Part shown: positions 54,825 to 64,000 of the stretch, piece by piece
Layout: each line of letters begins with the position of its first letter
Position numbering within the stretch: position 1 is the stretch's first letter
DNA from: Aurifilum marmelostoma
Taxonomy: Eukaryota > Ascomycota > Sordariomycetes > Diaporthales > Cryphonectriaceae
Direction: 5' to 3'
Assembly (NCBI GenBank): GCA_027559495.1
Contig: JAMXSV010000006.1
Location: 1,860,001-1,924,000 of the forward strand
Length of the DNA stretch: 64,000 bases
The notes under the pieces: generated by a model
Seen by the model: the letters and a program-made list of their open reading frames with translations, nothing else
Database searches by the model: none
What the model was told of the DNA's origin: nothing
Program-made: the position numbers and the translations under genes

Positions 54825-56429
54825 ATGCGACCAATTGGACTTGCTGCTCCTCTCTCGACGACACCCGGGAATGTTTGCTGGCAGTGCAGTCGTCACCTTC
54901 GCAGCCTCGCCGCCGTCCCCGCCGTCCCCGCAGCGCCCGTACCCCGACCTTGGCCTCCGTTGTTGCGACCTCAGCAGCCCGTGCGATCCGCGCGATGTTT
55001 CTCTAGAACATCTCTACCACGCGCGAGCATCCCAATCACGTCCTCACCTGCCCTCAAGGCTGGCTACTTCAGCTCCAACACCCTATCCGACCAATTCGAT
55101 GTCTCCCACAAGGGAAGAGCTACCGCGTCAGATGCAGAGGCGGTAGCCTCTAGCACCTCGACACCCGCAGCCTCACCCGGCCTGGCAGCCGCTAACTCAC
55201 ACCTCCCACATCGTCGGCGACAAGCCGCACGGCGGGCTGCCGCCTTGGCCACCTCTTCAACAACGACAACAGCCATACCATCCGACGACCCGTCCGTCCT
55301 TCCTCAAAACGCCTCTGATATCCTCACCAACGTCGCCGCCTCCCAACCCGCCCACTCCCTTCGTCGTCAGCTCTCCGCCTTCCTCTCCCTCGCCAAGCCG
55401 CGCCTGACCGTCCTCGTCGTGCTCACGGCTATGGCACCCTACGCCCTGTACCCGGTCCCCGCCTTTCTGTCCCCTCTAGCCGAGACGCCATCCCTTTCGC
55501 CCCTTACCCTCCTCTTCCTCACAACAGGCACGACCCTGTGCTCGGCCTCCGCCAACGCCTTCAACATGCTGTACGAGCCCTCCACAGACGCAAAGATGTC
55601 GCGGACGCGCAACAGACCCCTGGTCCGCAAGCTCCTGTCGACCCGTGCCGCCGTCCTCTTTGCCCTCGGCTGTGGAGCTATTGGTACTGGCGCGCTGTAC
55701 TGGGGCGTCAATCCTACCGTTGCCTTCCTTGGTGCCACCAACATCGTGCTGTACGCTGGCATATACACGCCAATGAAGGCGGTACACTGGCTGAACACCT
55801 GGGTCGGCGCGGTAGTAGGCGGAATCCCGCCCCTGATGGGTTGGGCCGCCGCGGCCGGGGAGTCTGCAACGGGCGACGGCACCTTTCGCGAGCTGCTATT
55901 TGCCAGCGACGGCTCGAGCCTAGGTGGCTGGCTGATGGCTGGCCTGCTGTTTGCGTGGCAATTCCCCCACTTCATGGCGCTGAGCTGGGGCATACGTGAG
56001 GAGTACAAGAACGCCGGCCTGCGGATGCTGTGCTGGGTGGATTCCGCGCGGAACGCGAGGGTTGCGCTGCGATACAGCCTGGTATTTATACCGATCTGCG
56101 TGGGCCTGTGCGCCGCGGGCGTGACTGAGTGGAGCTTTGCCGTCACGAGCCTGCCGGCGAACCTCTGGCTGGTCAGGGAGGCGTGGAGGATGTACAAGCA
56201 CGAGGGTCACAAGGGCACCGCGAGGGGCCTATTCTGGGCGAGCGTGTGGCACCTGCCTGCCGTGATGGGCCTGGCCCTGCTACAGAAGAAAGGCATGTGG
56301 CAGAGGGTCTGGAGGAGTCTGTTTGGGGCGCCCGATGACGAGGATGAGTGGGAGGATATCGACGATGAGTTCGATGACGTTGTGCCGGTTCCCATACCAG
56401 TAGCTGTCAGGCCTCAGTCGAGTCGATGA
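54825..56429 (+). CDS. cox10: COX10, protoheme IX farnesyltransferase (heme O synthase)
   Basis: Single exon, 534 aa. It transfers farnesyl to heme b to make heme O, the first step of heme A synthesis for cytochrome c oxidase, in the mitochondrial inner membrane. The N-terminus (MRPIGLAAPLSTTPGNVCWQ, then Arg/Pro-rich with ARCFSRTS) is a mitochondrial presequence. The UbiA-family prenyl-diphosphate site reads N247-xxx-E251-xxx-D255 with following MSRTRNRPL. LAKPRLTVLVVLTAMAPYALYP opens the membrane core. The second polar loop region carries YTPMKAVHWLNTWVGAVVGGIPPLMGW, and WQFPHFMALSWGIREEY is diagnostic for COX10. Seven to nine hydrophobic segments. The C-terminal 30 residues are very acidic (DDEDEWEDIDDEFDD). 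ATG at 54825 has purine at -3. Confidence 0.96.
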   Translation: MRPIGLAAPLSTTPGNVCWQCSRHLRSLAAVPAVPAAPVPRPWPPLLRPQQPVRSARCFSRTSLPRASIPITSSPALKAGYFSSNTLSDQFDVSHKGRATASDAEAVASSTSTPAASPGLAAANSHLPHRRRQAARRAAALATSSTTTTAIPSDDPSVLPQNASDILTNVAASQPAHSLRRQLSAFLSLAKPRLTVLVVLTAMAPYALYPVPAFLSPLAETPSLSPLTLLFLTTGTTLCSASANAFNMLYEPSTDAKMSRTRNRPLVRKLLSTRAAVLFALGCGAIGTGALYWGVNPTVAFLGATNIVLYAGIYTPMKAVHWLNTWVGAVVGGIPPLMGWAAAAGESATGDGTFRELLFASDGSSLGGWLMAGLLFAWQFPHFMALSWGIREEYKNAGLRMLCWVDSARNARVALRYSLVFIPICVGLCAAGVTEWSFAVTSLPANLWLVREAWRMYKHEGHKGTARGLFWASVWHLPAVMGLALLQKKGMWQRVWRSLFGAPDDEDEWEDIDDEFDDVVPVPIPVAVRPQSSR

Positions 56430-57693
56430 CCAGGGCTTGTGTAAGATGTGAAGACGTGAAAATGAGTAAAAGAGAAAAGAAAACACTTGATCCAGAGCGT
56501 GAGACCTCGACAAGACACTCATACTGCGGCAGCATCTTGGGATACCAGGTCCCCTCTCATGTCTTTCTTGTATACTACATGGTTTGTATACTACTACATG
56601 TACATACACCTCTGAATTAAGTCAACGGGGTCTGCAAGATGCGACCCTGCTTTCAGTCCGCGCCGCTTGGATGCACGCGAGGAAATCATGACCACACACA
56701 GCTCACCCCATGTGTTGCCGTACTGAGACAAGTCATCAGCCAGATTCAGTCAGGGCCACAAGTCCTTTTTTTTTCTTTTCTTTAACACATAGGTTGATGC
56801 TTGTGTAGGTGTCAGCCAGTATGGGCTGAGGCCACACGGCAAGGCCTTCTCCATCCTTGAATATTATATTTAGACCACACAGTCATCAGGGAGGGGTGGA
56901 AATCCGGGTTCAGGTTCGGCTCAGTAAGTACAGCCATGGAATCACACAGCTCATGTCTAGACACTCATGTGATTGGATACCTCACCCACAAATGAGAGAG
57001 AGAAAAAAAGTACGTCTTTGTTGAAAAAGCCAGATCACGTCTCATTTATACTATGACAAAAATAAACCAAACCAAGTCATACCATCCCCACCCCAAAGAG
57101 AAACCAAAAACCGCCGCTGAATTATGGTTTGATGAAAGAAACAAAATATCATCCTCAATAACGCGGATGTGTCATTTCACGACTCGTTCCTCTCTTTTGT
57201 TCCTCTTGAACGTCATGGCAGGAAAAAAAAAACAAGAACATATCTAGAAATCTCCTTGTGACCATGCATGTTTTGAACGTTGCCCCTCCCAAGTTTGAAA
57301 CGCCTTTTGTTGTTGCCTCCGCCCCTTGAAGGGTGGGCTTTCTTTCCCCGCCTTGCCATGAACGCCGTTGTTTGGTCTGGGTGGTGTTGAGTGTCTTGGG
57401 CCTCCGCAAGCCCTTTCGATGATGCGAATCGTTCAGTAGTGATGATGATGATAGACAAAGGAAAATGTAAAATGATAGGACAACGGCAGATAACCCGTGA
57501 TCGTACATCATGGAGGCGTGTGGGCCATCACATGATGGAGATAAAAAGAAAGAACGATGATCCAGGATGGAGGGAGCGGAGGCAAAGAACAAAAGAGACC
57601 AAGACCGAGCCCGAAACCGAGCAGAGAAGCCAGCCATTACAGCAGGAGTATTACACATCATTCCGACGCCGATACCGACCGAGAACCAACAAC
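56430..57693. other. Convergent intergenic region
   Basis: 1.26 kb between the COX10 stop and the MYB-gene stop. It holds the two 3' untranslated regions and a TTTTTTTTTCTTTTCTTT block near 56765. No gene seen. Confidence 0.55.
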
Positions 57694-58781
57694 TCACTGC
57701 ACGGGACCACCCTGCGCGCCAGGGCGGTTTATGAGAGAGTCAATGCCCATATCCACACTGGCCATCCGCGGCACGGGCTCCATGTACGGGCTGGAGGACT
57801 GGCTGTGGGGGTGCCCGTCGTGTCCGTAGCCTGCCGTCGAGCTGCTCACGCTGCTGGAGTAGCTGTGGCTGCCGTGTGAGGGGTATCCCTGGGGCTGCAG
57901 TCCGTACGGGTGTGTAGGGTAAGACTGAGAGCCAACCGAGGTGGACCGGCGGTCGGGTGAGCCGTAGGGGTCCTCGGGGCCAAACTCGTCGACGGGCGTC
58001 AGGTCCATGCTGATGCCGCTGTCGTCGTTGTAGTGGTCAGTGGGAGGGAGGCCCTGCTCCATGCGCTCCCGGCGGGCGGCGGCGCGGGCGTGGCCCTGAA
58101 GGTTCTTGAGACCGTTTGACATGCACTGTATGAGATCTGGTCAGCATTCTGTTTCCTTCATTGATGCTTTGTTCGGCAAGATAGGTGTTTCCCTACCTTC
58201 TGCTCAACAACGTTCCACTTCTCACCAGTCCTCTGGGCCAGGGGTGCCCAGATCTCCTTTCGCAGAGCCATGTACTCCTTTGCCATGATCTCCAGCTTCC
58301 TGTTGTCCCAGTCGTCGGCCCCCTTGCGCTCCATCAGGCGCTCGTGGCGCTTGCGGCATGCGTTGGGAGTCTTGGAGGGGAAGTAGTTCTGCTGGATCTG
58401 AGCCCAGTTCTGACCGGCCGCCCGGGCTCCCAGGAGGGTCTGGTCATCGGTTGCGTTCCATGCACCCGAGGACGCGCGGTGCTGGGCGGGCATGGCAGAG
58501 GCAGGGATGCGGGTGGTTGGGTCGGGCGTCATGTGATGGTAGCCAGACGAGATGGAGCTGTGGTGGCTGTGGTGACCGTGGTGGGAGGACGAGCCGATGG
58601 GCGGCTGCATGGTGAGAGGTGCCACGGCATAAGGCTCATAAGGGGCGGTTGCCAGGGACGTGGCCATGGGGCCAGCGGTGGTGGTCATGCCTCCATAGTA
58701 GTCGGTGGTGGTCGGCATCGGCCGGGTGCTGTAGTAGGCCATGTTCTGGGCGGGAGGAAGAATAGATGGCATCTGAGGCAT
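57694..58781 (-). CDS. MYB-like DNA-binding protein (2 exons)
   Basis: Exons: 58781-58197 and 58125-57694; 71-nt intron (GTAGGG...ACAG), phase 0; 338 aa. One Myb/SANT-type repeat at residues about 108-152 (AWNATDDQTLLGARAAGQNW then FPSKTPNACRKRHERLMERK) resembles the fungal 'Myb_DNA-bind_6' class. A helical segment follows (LEIMAKEYMALRKEIW... GEKWNVVEQKCMSNGLKNLQ). The N-terminal 100 residues are Thr/Pro/His-rich and the C-terminal 120 Ser/Tyr/Pro/Gly-rich, both disordered and typical of transcription factor tails. Probable nuclear regulator; target genes unknown. Its upstream side is exceptionally long and gene-free (about 5 kb to the window end), with a pyrimidine-rich leader on the coding strand. 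Confidence 0.85.
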
Positions 58782-59165
58782 TTCGTTTTCTTTTTCGAAT
58801 TATCTCCTGTAGAGTCGACCTCGTTTCACACAAAGAGTTGATTGTCCAGAATCGAGCGAGAGTCGAAAATTAAACGATGAGACTTGGGCTTCGTAATATC
58901 GTAACGAAAGAAAGGCCAGCAAGGAAAAAAATAACCGAGGAGATTGACGACTTGTTCTGAGCAGACGGACCAGAGAAACGAGGAGAGAAAGAGTAGGAAA
59001 GAAGAAAAAAAGAAAGAGACCTAGGAAAGAGACCAAGGAAAAAAAGGAAAAAAAGGAAAAAAAAGGAAAAGAAAAAAGGAAAGAGATACGAAATACTGTG
59101 ATGCTGTTCAAGGCAGAGATGCTTGGACTCAATGAAAAGAGGAGAAAAAAAAAGGAAAGCCAAGA
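58782..59165 (-). promoter_or_regulatory. Pyrimidine-rich leader/promoter tract of the MYB gene
   Basis: On the plus strand 58896-59165 is nearly all purine (AAGGAAAAAAAGGAAAAAAAGG-like), so the coding strand is almost pure C/T. Such tracts mark fungal promoter/5' leader regions. The strand asymmetry starts about 110 nt upstream of the ATG. Confidence 0.5.
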
Positions 59166-60234
59166 AACGAGAGAGATATCAGGAAGTCAGTCCTTACTTA
59201 TAAAAATATATACAAAGGATCGGAGTTGACATGATGACGGGCCAGAATTGGCATCGAGTTGCGACCAGTTGGGATGACAAGGTCTGAGTGATCTGGGGAA
59301 CGGACCCTGGTGGAGCACACCAGGTACGTACCGGGGGACCCAGCAGCGAGTCCTTGCAAAGGGCCCAAGCATTAGACGGGAGGATGGGTCGATGTGTGGC
59401 CGTCGAGATGGAGAGAGAAGGGAAGGGGGGGGGGCCACTTGTCAGTCCAGGACGAAATTGGTACATTACAGTCCACATGAAACCAGGGTCTATGTTGGCG
59501 GCGGCTGCGGTCATGAAACGGTGATGGTGTATCTGCTGGCAGCTGTGGAGCACTAGAGGGCCGCCAACATTGGCTGGCAGGTTTCGAATACGGCGTCTGT
59601 CTGATGTTGGGCGGCTACAACTGGCCAAGACTGCTACCGCAAGGGTCCCGGCATGAAGAGGCTCAAGCACGGGCGGTACAGGTGCTGCATGCATGCCTCG
59701 CGGTTGAATGAGCTGTCGAGCCGCGGAGGGAGGGGGGGCGGCTAAAGCTCAGCGTATGCAGGTACACGACACAGGCGCGAGAGGGTAGCCTGTTCGATGT
59801 CACACTGCCCACCCACCACCATACTCAGCGTCCAGGGTGTGCCCCTCCCAATCCATCCCCCCCCCCCAACTTCCCTGCTGTAGTGCTGTTAGCTGCCATC
59901 AGATGCTACCACAGCAACACCGGAACGAAAAGGGTAAAATGGCAGGAATAGAGTCCTCAAACCGGCCCAACCCGGTAGGAAGTGCACACTGACTGTGCGG
60001 CCGCCTAATATTGTGTCATTGTGGAGCTCAAGCCTGGAGCCATTGGCAAGCTTAGGGCAGCAGGAAACGGTAGGATGCAACACTGATGACTGAGCATAAA
60101 CAAGCCGAGATGGGAATAGACACAATGGGTTTGAGCGTCCAAACGAGATTCCATGGCGTGAAGCACGTAGATCCACACCCTCGCTGCCCGTAAGCTTGCG
60201 ACCCAGGCACCGTACTGTGTGTAGAGAGAGACTT

Positions 60235-60260
60235 TGTGTGTGTGTGTGTGTGTGTGTGTG
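60235..60260. repeat. (TG)13 microsatellite
   Basis: Uninterrupted TG dinucleotide repeat of 26 nt in non-coding DNA. Confidence 0.9.
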
Positions 60261-62320
60261 GCCTTTCGGGAAGCATCCTTCGTCCAAGATGGGTCCGGGG
60301 AGATGAGATGAGTGAGAGAATCTTTTGTTTTTGGTGACTTGTGCTGCGCGGGTGGGCCAGTCATGCCCCAACTTGGTTAGATCAGGTGAGGCTGCAAACT
60401 GCACAAGGGCGAGGCTGGGGGCTTGAAAGGAACCGGATTGGATCAAAAATAGCAGACAGATCTGATCTGAGCAAGATAAGCTCACCAGCGAGTATATGAG
60501 AGAGCAGGGAAATTAGCACTCCGTAACCGCCCCGCCACGGCCCCCCTCCTTCTCCCATGGATAGATACACAATGTTGCAGTAGAATAGACTTTAGACGAC
60601 GAGCCAACGGCACTGTAGAACCTGCGGGGCGGAGCGTTAAGTAAAACAGCCGCCGGGCGTCTATTGAGATTGCAGGCGACAGGCGGAAGAAGAGGGTTCC
60701 GAGTTATTGCAGTGTGTGGTCACATCGACCCGCGGCTAAACAGCAGACGGGGGGAGGGGGGCAAGCAGTCGACAGATGGCCTTCTGAGTGGCCGTCCGTG
60801 GGAAACATTGTTTCAATGACGGTCCGAGTGTGGTCCAAAGGGTCGACGATCTTGGCCCCATCAATCATGGGAAGTCCATGGGACGGATCCATGGGACGGA
60901 CCCACGGGAACCAGCACCATTGTACATTCTGTACTTAGCAACGTACCGCAGCAGCAACGGCAACGGCAGTGGCAGCATATCATCACATCGCGTGAGATGG
61001 TGCTTAGGGTACCCTCAGCTGGTGTGGGCCCGGTCCAGCACCTGTCGGGTGAATCACAAAGTCCGGTCGAGACAAAACGGCACCGAGTGGGCAAGAGTCT
61101 GCGTTCCGTTGCATCCGTCGACCTTGAGCGTATCGCGAATGCTGTGCCGGAATGGCGCATGGCGAGATGAGATGCGGATTAACGCATTGATCGCATAATC
61201 GAGTATTATCGACACCATGGATCGGTCAGGGAATCTCTGAGGATCTGCGCCAGAGCGGAAGCGCCGGATCCAACCCGATTCGGGACATAAAAAACGAGTC
61301 TCTCTGTCGACCCTCTGCTCTCGCGGTAGAAGAGTCCCTTGACGCTGTAGTGGATGGGTACAGTGCACGGATGGGGGAGACAGATGCCTGGGCCAAGTGG
61401 ACCTGGATCAAGACCTGAACCTGGAGCTGGGGGGGACCTGGAGCCGCCGTGACAACGACCTCGGAAGCCTGATTAGTGGGGCGTGTATGCGTTTACTGTA
61501 GCCAATGCCATGGTGTGTGTGATTCGAGTAGCCGCCGAACAGCAGAAGTCAAAACTGAAGGTGAGAGATGTGGAACGGTCAATCTACGTTGCCAGACATC
61601 AGCCGGGTCATTTCCTTCCATGTCGGCTTGGCCAGACGATGACTGAACAAACGTTGGGCAGAGAAGGAGAGACAGACGGACGCACAGAATAGAGATCTAG
61701 AGCTGCACAGCCTCGGTCATCGATTCTGAAACAAAACCATGAGAACGTTAAAAAAAAAAAAAAGAAGAAAAAAAAAAGAGTAAGCAAAAAAGGAGCCCTG
61801 AACCGTGGATCTTGGATTAGGTAAACCATGCTGCACTTTTGGGTCTCGTGTTCATTCTTCGTTCTTGTAGTATAGATAGATGCTTGTTGGCAGCGACAGT
61901 GGGCTTATGGCAATAACATCATCTCACCACCTCCTTCCCATCCATCGCTCCAGGGGAGATCAAGCTTAGAAAGCTAAGCTATCCCGGTCCCAACAGGGGT
62001 CAGCTTGGTACAAGAATCGTGGCACATGGCAGGCGCGCGTCTATAAATTGCTGGTACAGTCCGCGCTAGACTAGTCCCAGCTTAGTGCAGTCATATTTTT
62101 ATGATGGCAGCATGGGCAGTGGCAGATGATGAATCCACATCAGATTGGTGGTTCCTCCCTTCTGTCTTGTGGCTCTTTCCTCCTCTTCTCGGCCAAGTTG
62201 CTAACACATGGAACAAAAGTACGGCCAAGTACCATCCTCACCCAGTATTGGGAGCCGGGATACCCGTGCCACTTCCTCTTCGTCTTGATCAACATCGTCA
62301 GCAGCAACACTGTGTGTCTT

Positions 62321-62344
62321 GTTTGTTTGTTTGTTTGTTTGTTT
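62321..62344. repeat. (GTTT)n tetranucleotide repeat
   Basis: Six consecutive GTTT units followed by a short T run, in non-coding DNA. Confidence 0.85.
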
Positions 62345-64000
62345 TTTTCTCTCTCATACCTTTCCTTAGCGTCCCAGGGCTTGCCTGTTGAGATCCACCG
62401 CCCGCGATCCCTCGCCCACATCCACACCCATGCCTAACCCACCAGCACGCCATCACCACAACAGACGTCATCGTCACCGCGACTGGAAGGCAGGAACAGA
62501 AACCTTCACGCGGGTGGCCGCATATTGGTCAGACACCCCAGATTACATGCCGCGCGACGCAAGTCGGAGGAGGAAACAAGCTACAGTGACACGGCCCTGG
62601 GCAGGTCATGAAAGCTGTCAAGGTCGGAAATAATGGCTGACCTGAGAGACCTGCCATCTTTGCCGCCCCTACACCCCACAGCTCGCTCTGGCCAGACGGC
62701 CAGTAAAAAGGCGATCAGAATTCGTCGTCCGGGAGAGAGTCCTCATCTCTGCAGATGTCGGCTTGATGTCCATATCCCCTTCACCCTACAGAGGATACAC
62801 CATGGACCGCGACCCACAGACAAGCTCTCCAATTTTCCTCACGATAAATCTCCATTTACGTAAAGTTGGCTCTGTTCCTACGTCTAGGCACCCGTCTCTT
62901 ACCTTCATCAACCTCAGATCGACTACAATCGCATCTAGCGACAAGGTTCTCGAGAGGGAGGATGACAAGCTGCATGAGCTGATGCAGCCCCTGTCCCCTC
63001 CTCCACGGCCAGGACCACTGCTCACACTTTCATCCTCATCAGCGTTCCCGCTGTCGCACCAAACCACAGGTGCCACACTCTAGACGTTTCCCTGGCACAG
63101 AGACGTCCTACAATCTGCGATCTGCGTCGGGACAATTTTGATGACGGCCTCATGCTTGTTGCTTGGTGTTCCTGATCCTGCACCTCACCCTCCCCCACAC
63201 CACACACACGCACACGCACACACATACCCTTCCTCTTTGGTTCTGGCGGACACCAAATCGGGAAATAGAAGCGTGACGCATCAGGCTGTATCCAGAGACC
63301 GATCCCGAAGGCTGAGCTCGTGGGATTTCTCTGGAGAGGTTCTGGACGTTTGCATGGATTACGTAGGCAGCCAGACCTTGCTCCGAAAGGCCCTTCGCAT
63401 GGCCATGACCTTCGGATCTCGACCCTTATTGTCTCGGCCGGGTAGATTGGCCATCCTCCGACTTTCTTTAGCAACAAACACGACACGATGTTTTGTTTGT
63501 TTCCCCCCATCATATGTCTGTGCGACTTCCCGGCGAAACAGGCTGTGGTTTGGGCTGGGGCCCAATCTAATTATGCTGGCCGCCTCTCTGGGACCGTTTT
63601 GTCTGATCCCGCATTCTATGCGTCTAGAAACGACCTTTTGGATGGCCATTTCTATTCAGAGCTCACTAGCATCCACAAGGATCCATGGCTATGGGCTGGG
63701 CTGGACAAGCTTTGATCAGGATTCCAGGCGGAGATCCACAAGGGTGCTTTACCAGTGCAGACCTCTGATGTCTTGGTTTCAGTACACTGCATGGTACATA
63801 CTATCGCAAAGCCCAAGTGGTAATCCTGGCGTGTCTGCAGGCGATCACTCGAAATGAGGGTGGGATGGCAGTCGACGCTCGAGCGCTAGGAGAAGGGCAA
63901 CAGTTGGCGTCAATCGAAAACGGCTTGATTCTCCGCCTCGTAAGTGATCTCATCTCAAGTCACTCACATCTTTCCCCGGGCCTCCTTTACACACTGCTAC

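Larger units (their letters stand above)
59166..64000. other. Gene-free right end of window
   Basis: 4.8 kb with no supportable gene on either strand. Open frames up to 239 codons (63138-63857, plus) have no family features, Kozak support or coding-like composition. Contains (TG)13 at 60235-60260, (GTTT)n at 62321-62344 and a CA-rich block near 63195-63225. May be the long upstream region of the MYB gene or of a gene beyond the window. Confidence 0.5.

Noticed and set aside
63138..63857. 239-codon plus-strand ORF near the right end
   Set aside because: Begins in a CA repeat and shows no conserved block; typical of chance open frames in GC-balanced DNA.

Overview
This window is nuclear DNA of a filamentous ascomycete (Pezizomycotina, most likely a Sordariomycete). 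The evidence is short spliceosomal introns (mostly 50-130 nt) with GTAAGT/GTGAGT-type donors and CTAAC/CTGAC-like branch sites, GC-rich coding sequence, a tRNA-Leu with a small intron, and fungal-only protein families (RCR, GUP1, NCS1, UNC93-like, MYB). The class-level placement is inference. I rebuilt the spliced gene models by hand from splice signals, reading phase and family similarity. No rRNA gene, CRISPR array or intact transposon was seen.

Layout. 0.8-3.5 kb: a conserved fungal coiled-coil protein (minus). 3.5-10.2 kb: a long gene-free stretch with low-complexity tracts. 10.2-28.1 kb: a dense housekeeping block with a FAR-17a/AIG1-like membrane protein, the MBOAT acyltransferase GUP1, transcription elongation factor TFIIS, a membrane-anchored mitochondrial-type cysteine synthase, the complex I assembly methyltransferase NDUFAF7, alanyl-tRNA synthetase, a conserved fungal acidic protein, and an RCR-family membrane protein with an apparent 1-nt frameshift. 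A tRNA-Leu(AAG) gene lies at 29.5 kb.

31.2-44.8 kb: an accessory block of five adjacent genes: a luciferase-like FMN monooxygenase, an MDR reductase, a Baeyer-Villiger monooxygenase, an UNC93-like MFS transporter and an NCS1 nucleobase/cation permease. This reads as a small-molecule uptake and oxidation cluster. 44.8-51.1 kb is gene-poor and holds decayed coding sequence, including a clearly broken DEAH-box helicase (about 47.1-46.3 kb, minus). Beyond it an alpha/beta hydrolase (51.1 kb) and an aldo/keto reductase (52.6 kb) could extend the oxidative theme, because Baeyer-Villiger esters need a hydrolase and the released carbonyls a reductase.

54.8-58.8 kb returns to conserved genes: COX10 (heme O synthase) and a MYB-domain regulator. 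The last 5 kb, upstream of the MYB gene, has no supportable gene. Mitochondrial functions recur in the conserved block (NDUFAF7, AlaRS with a possible mitochondrial isoform, cysteine synthase, COX10).
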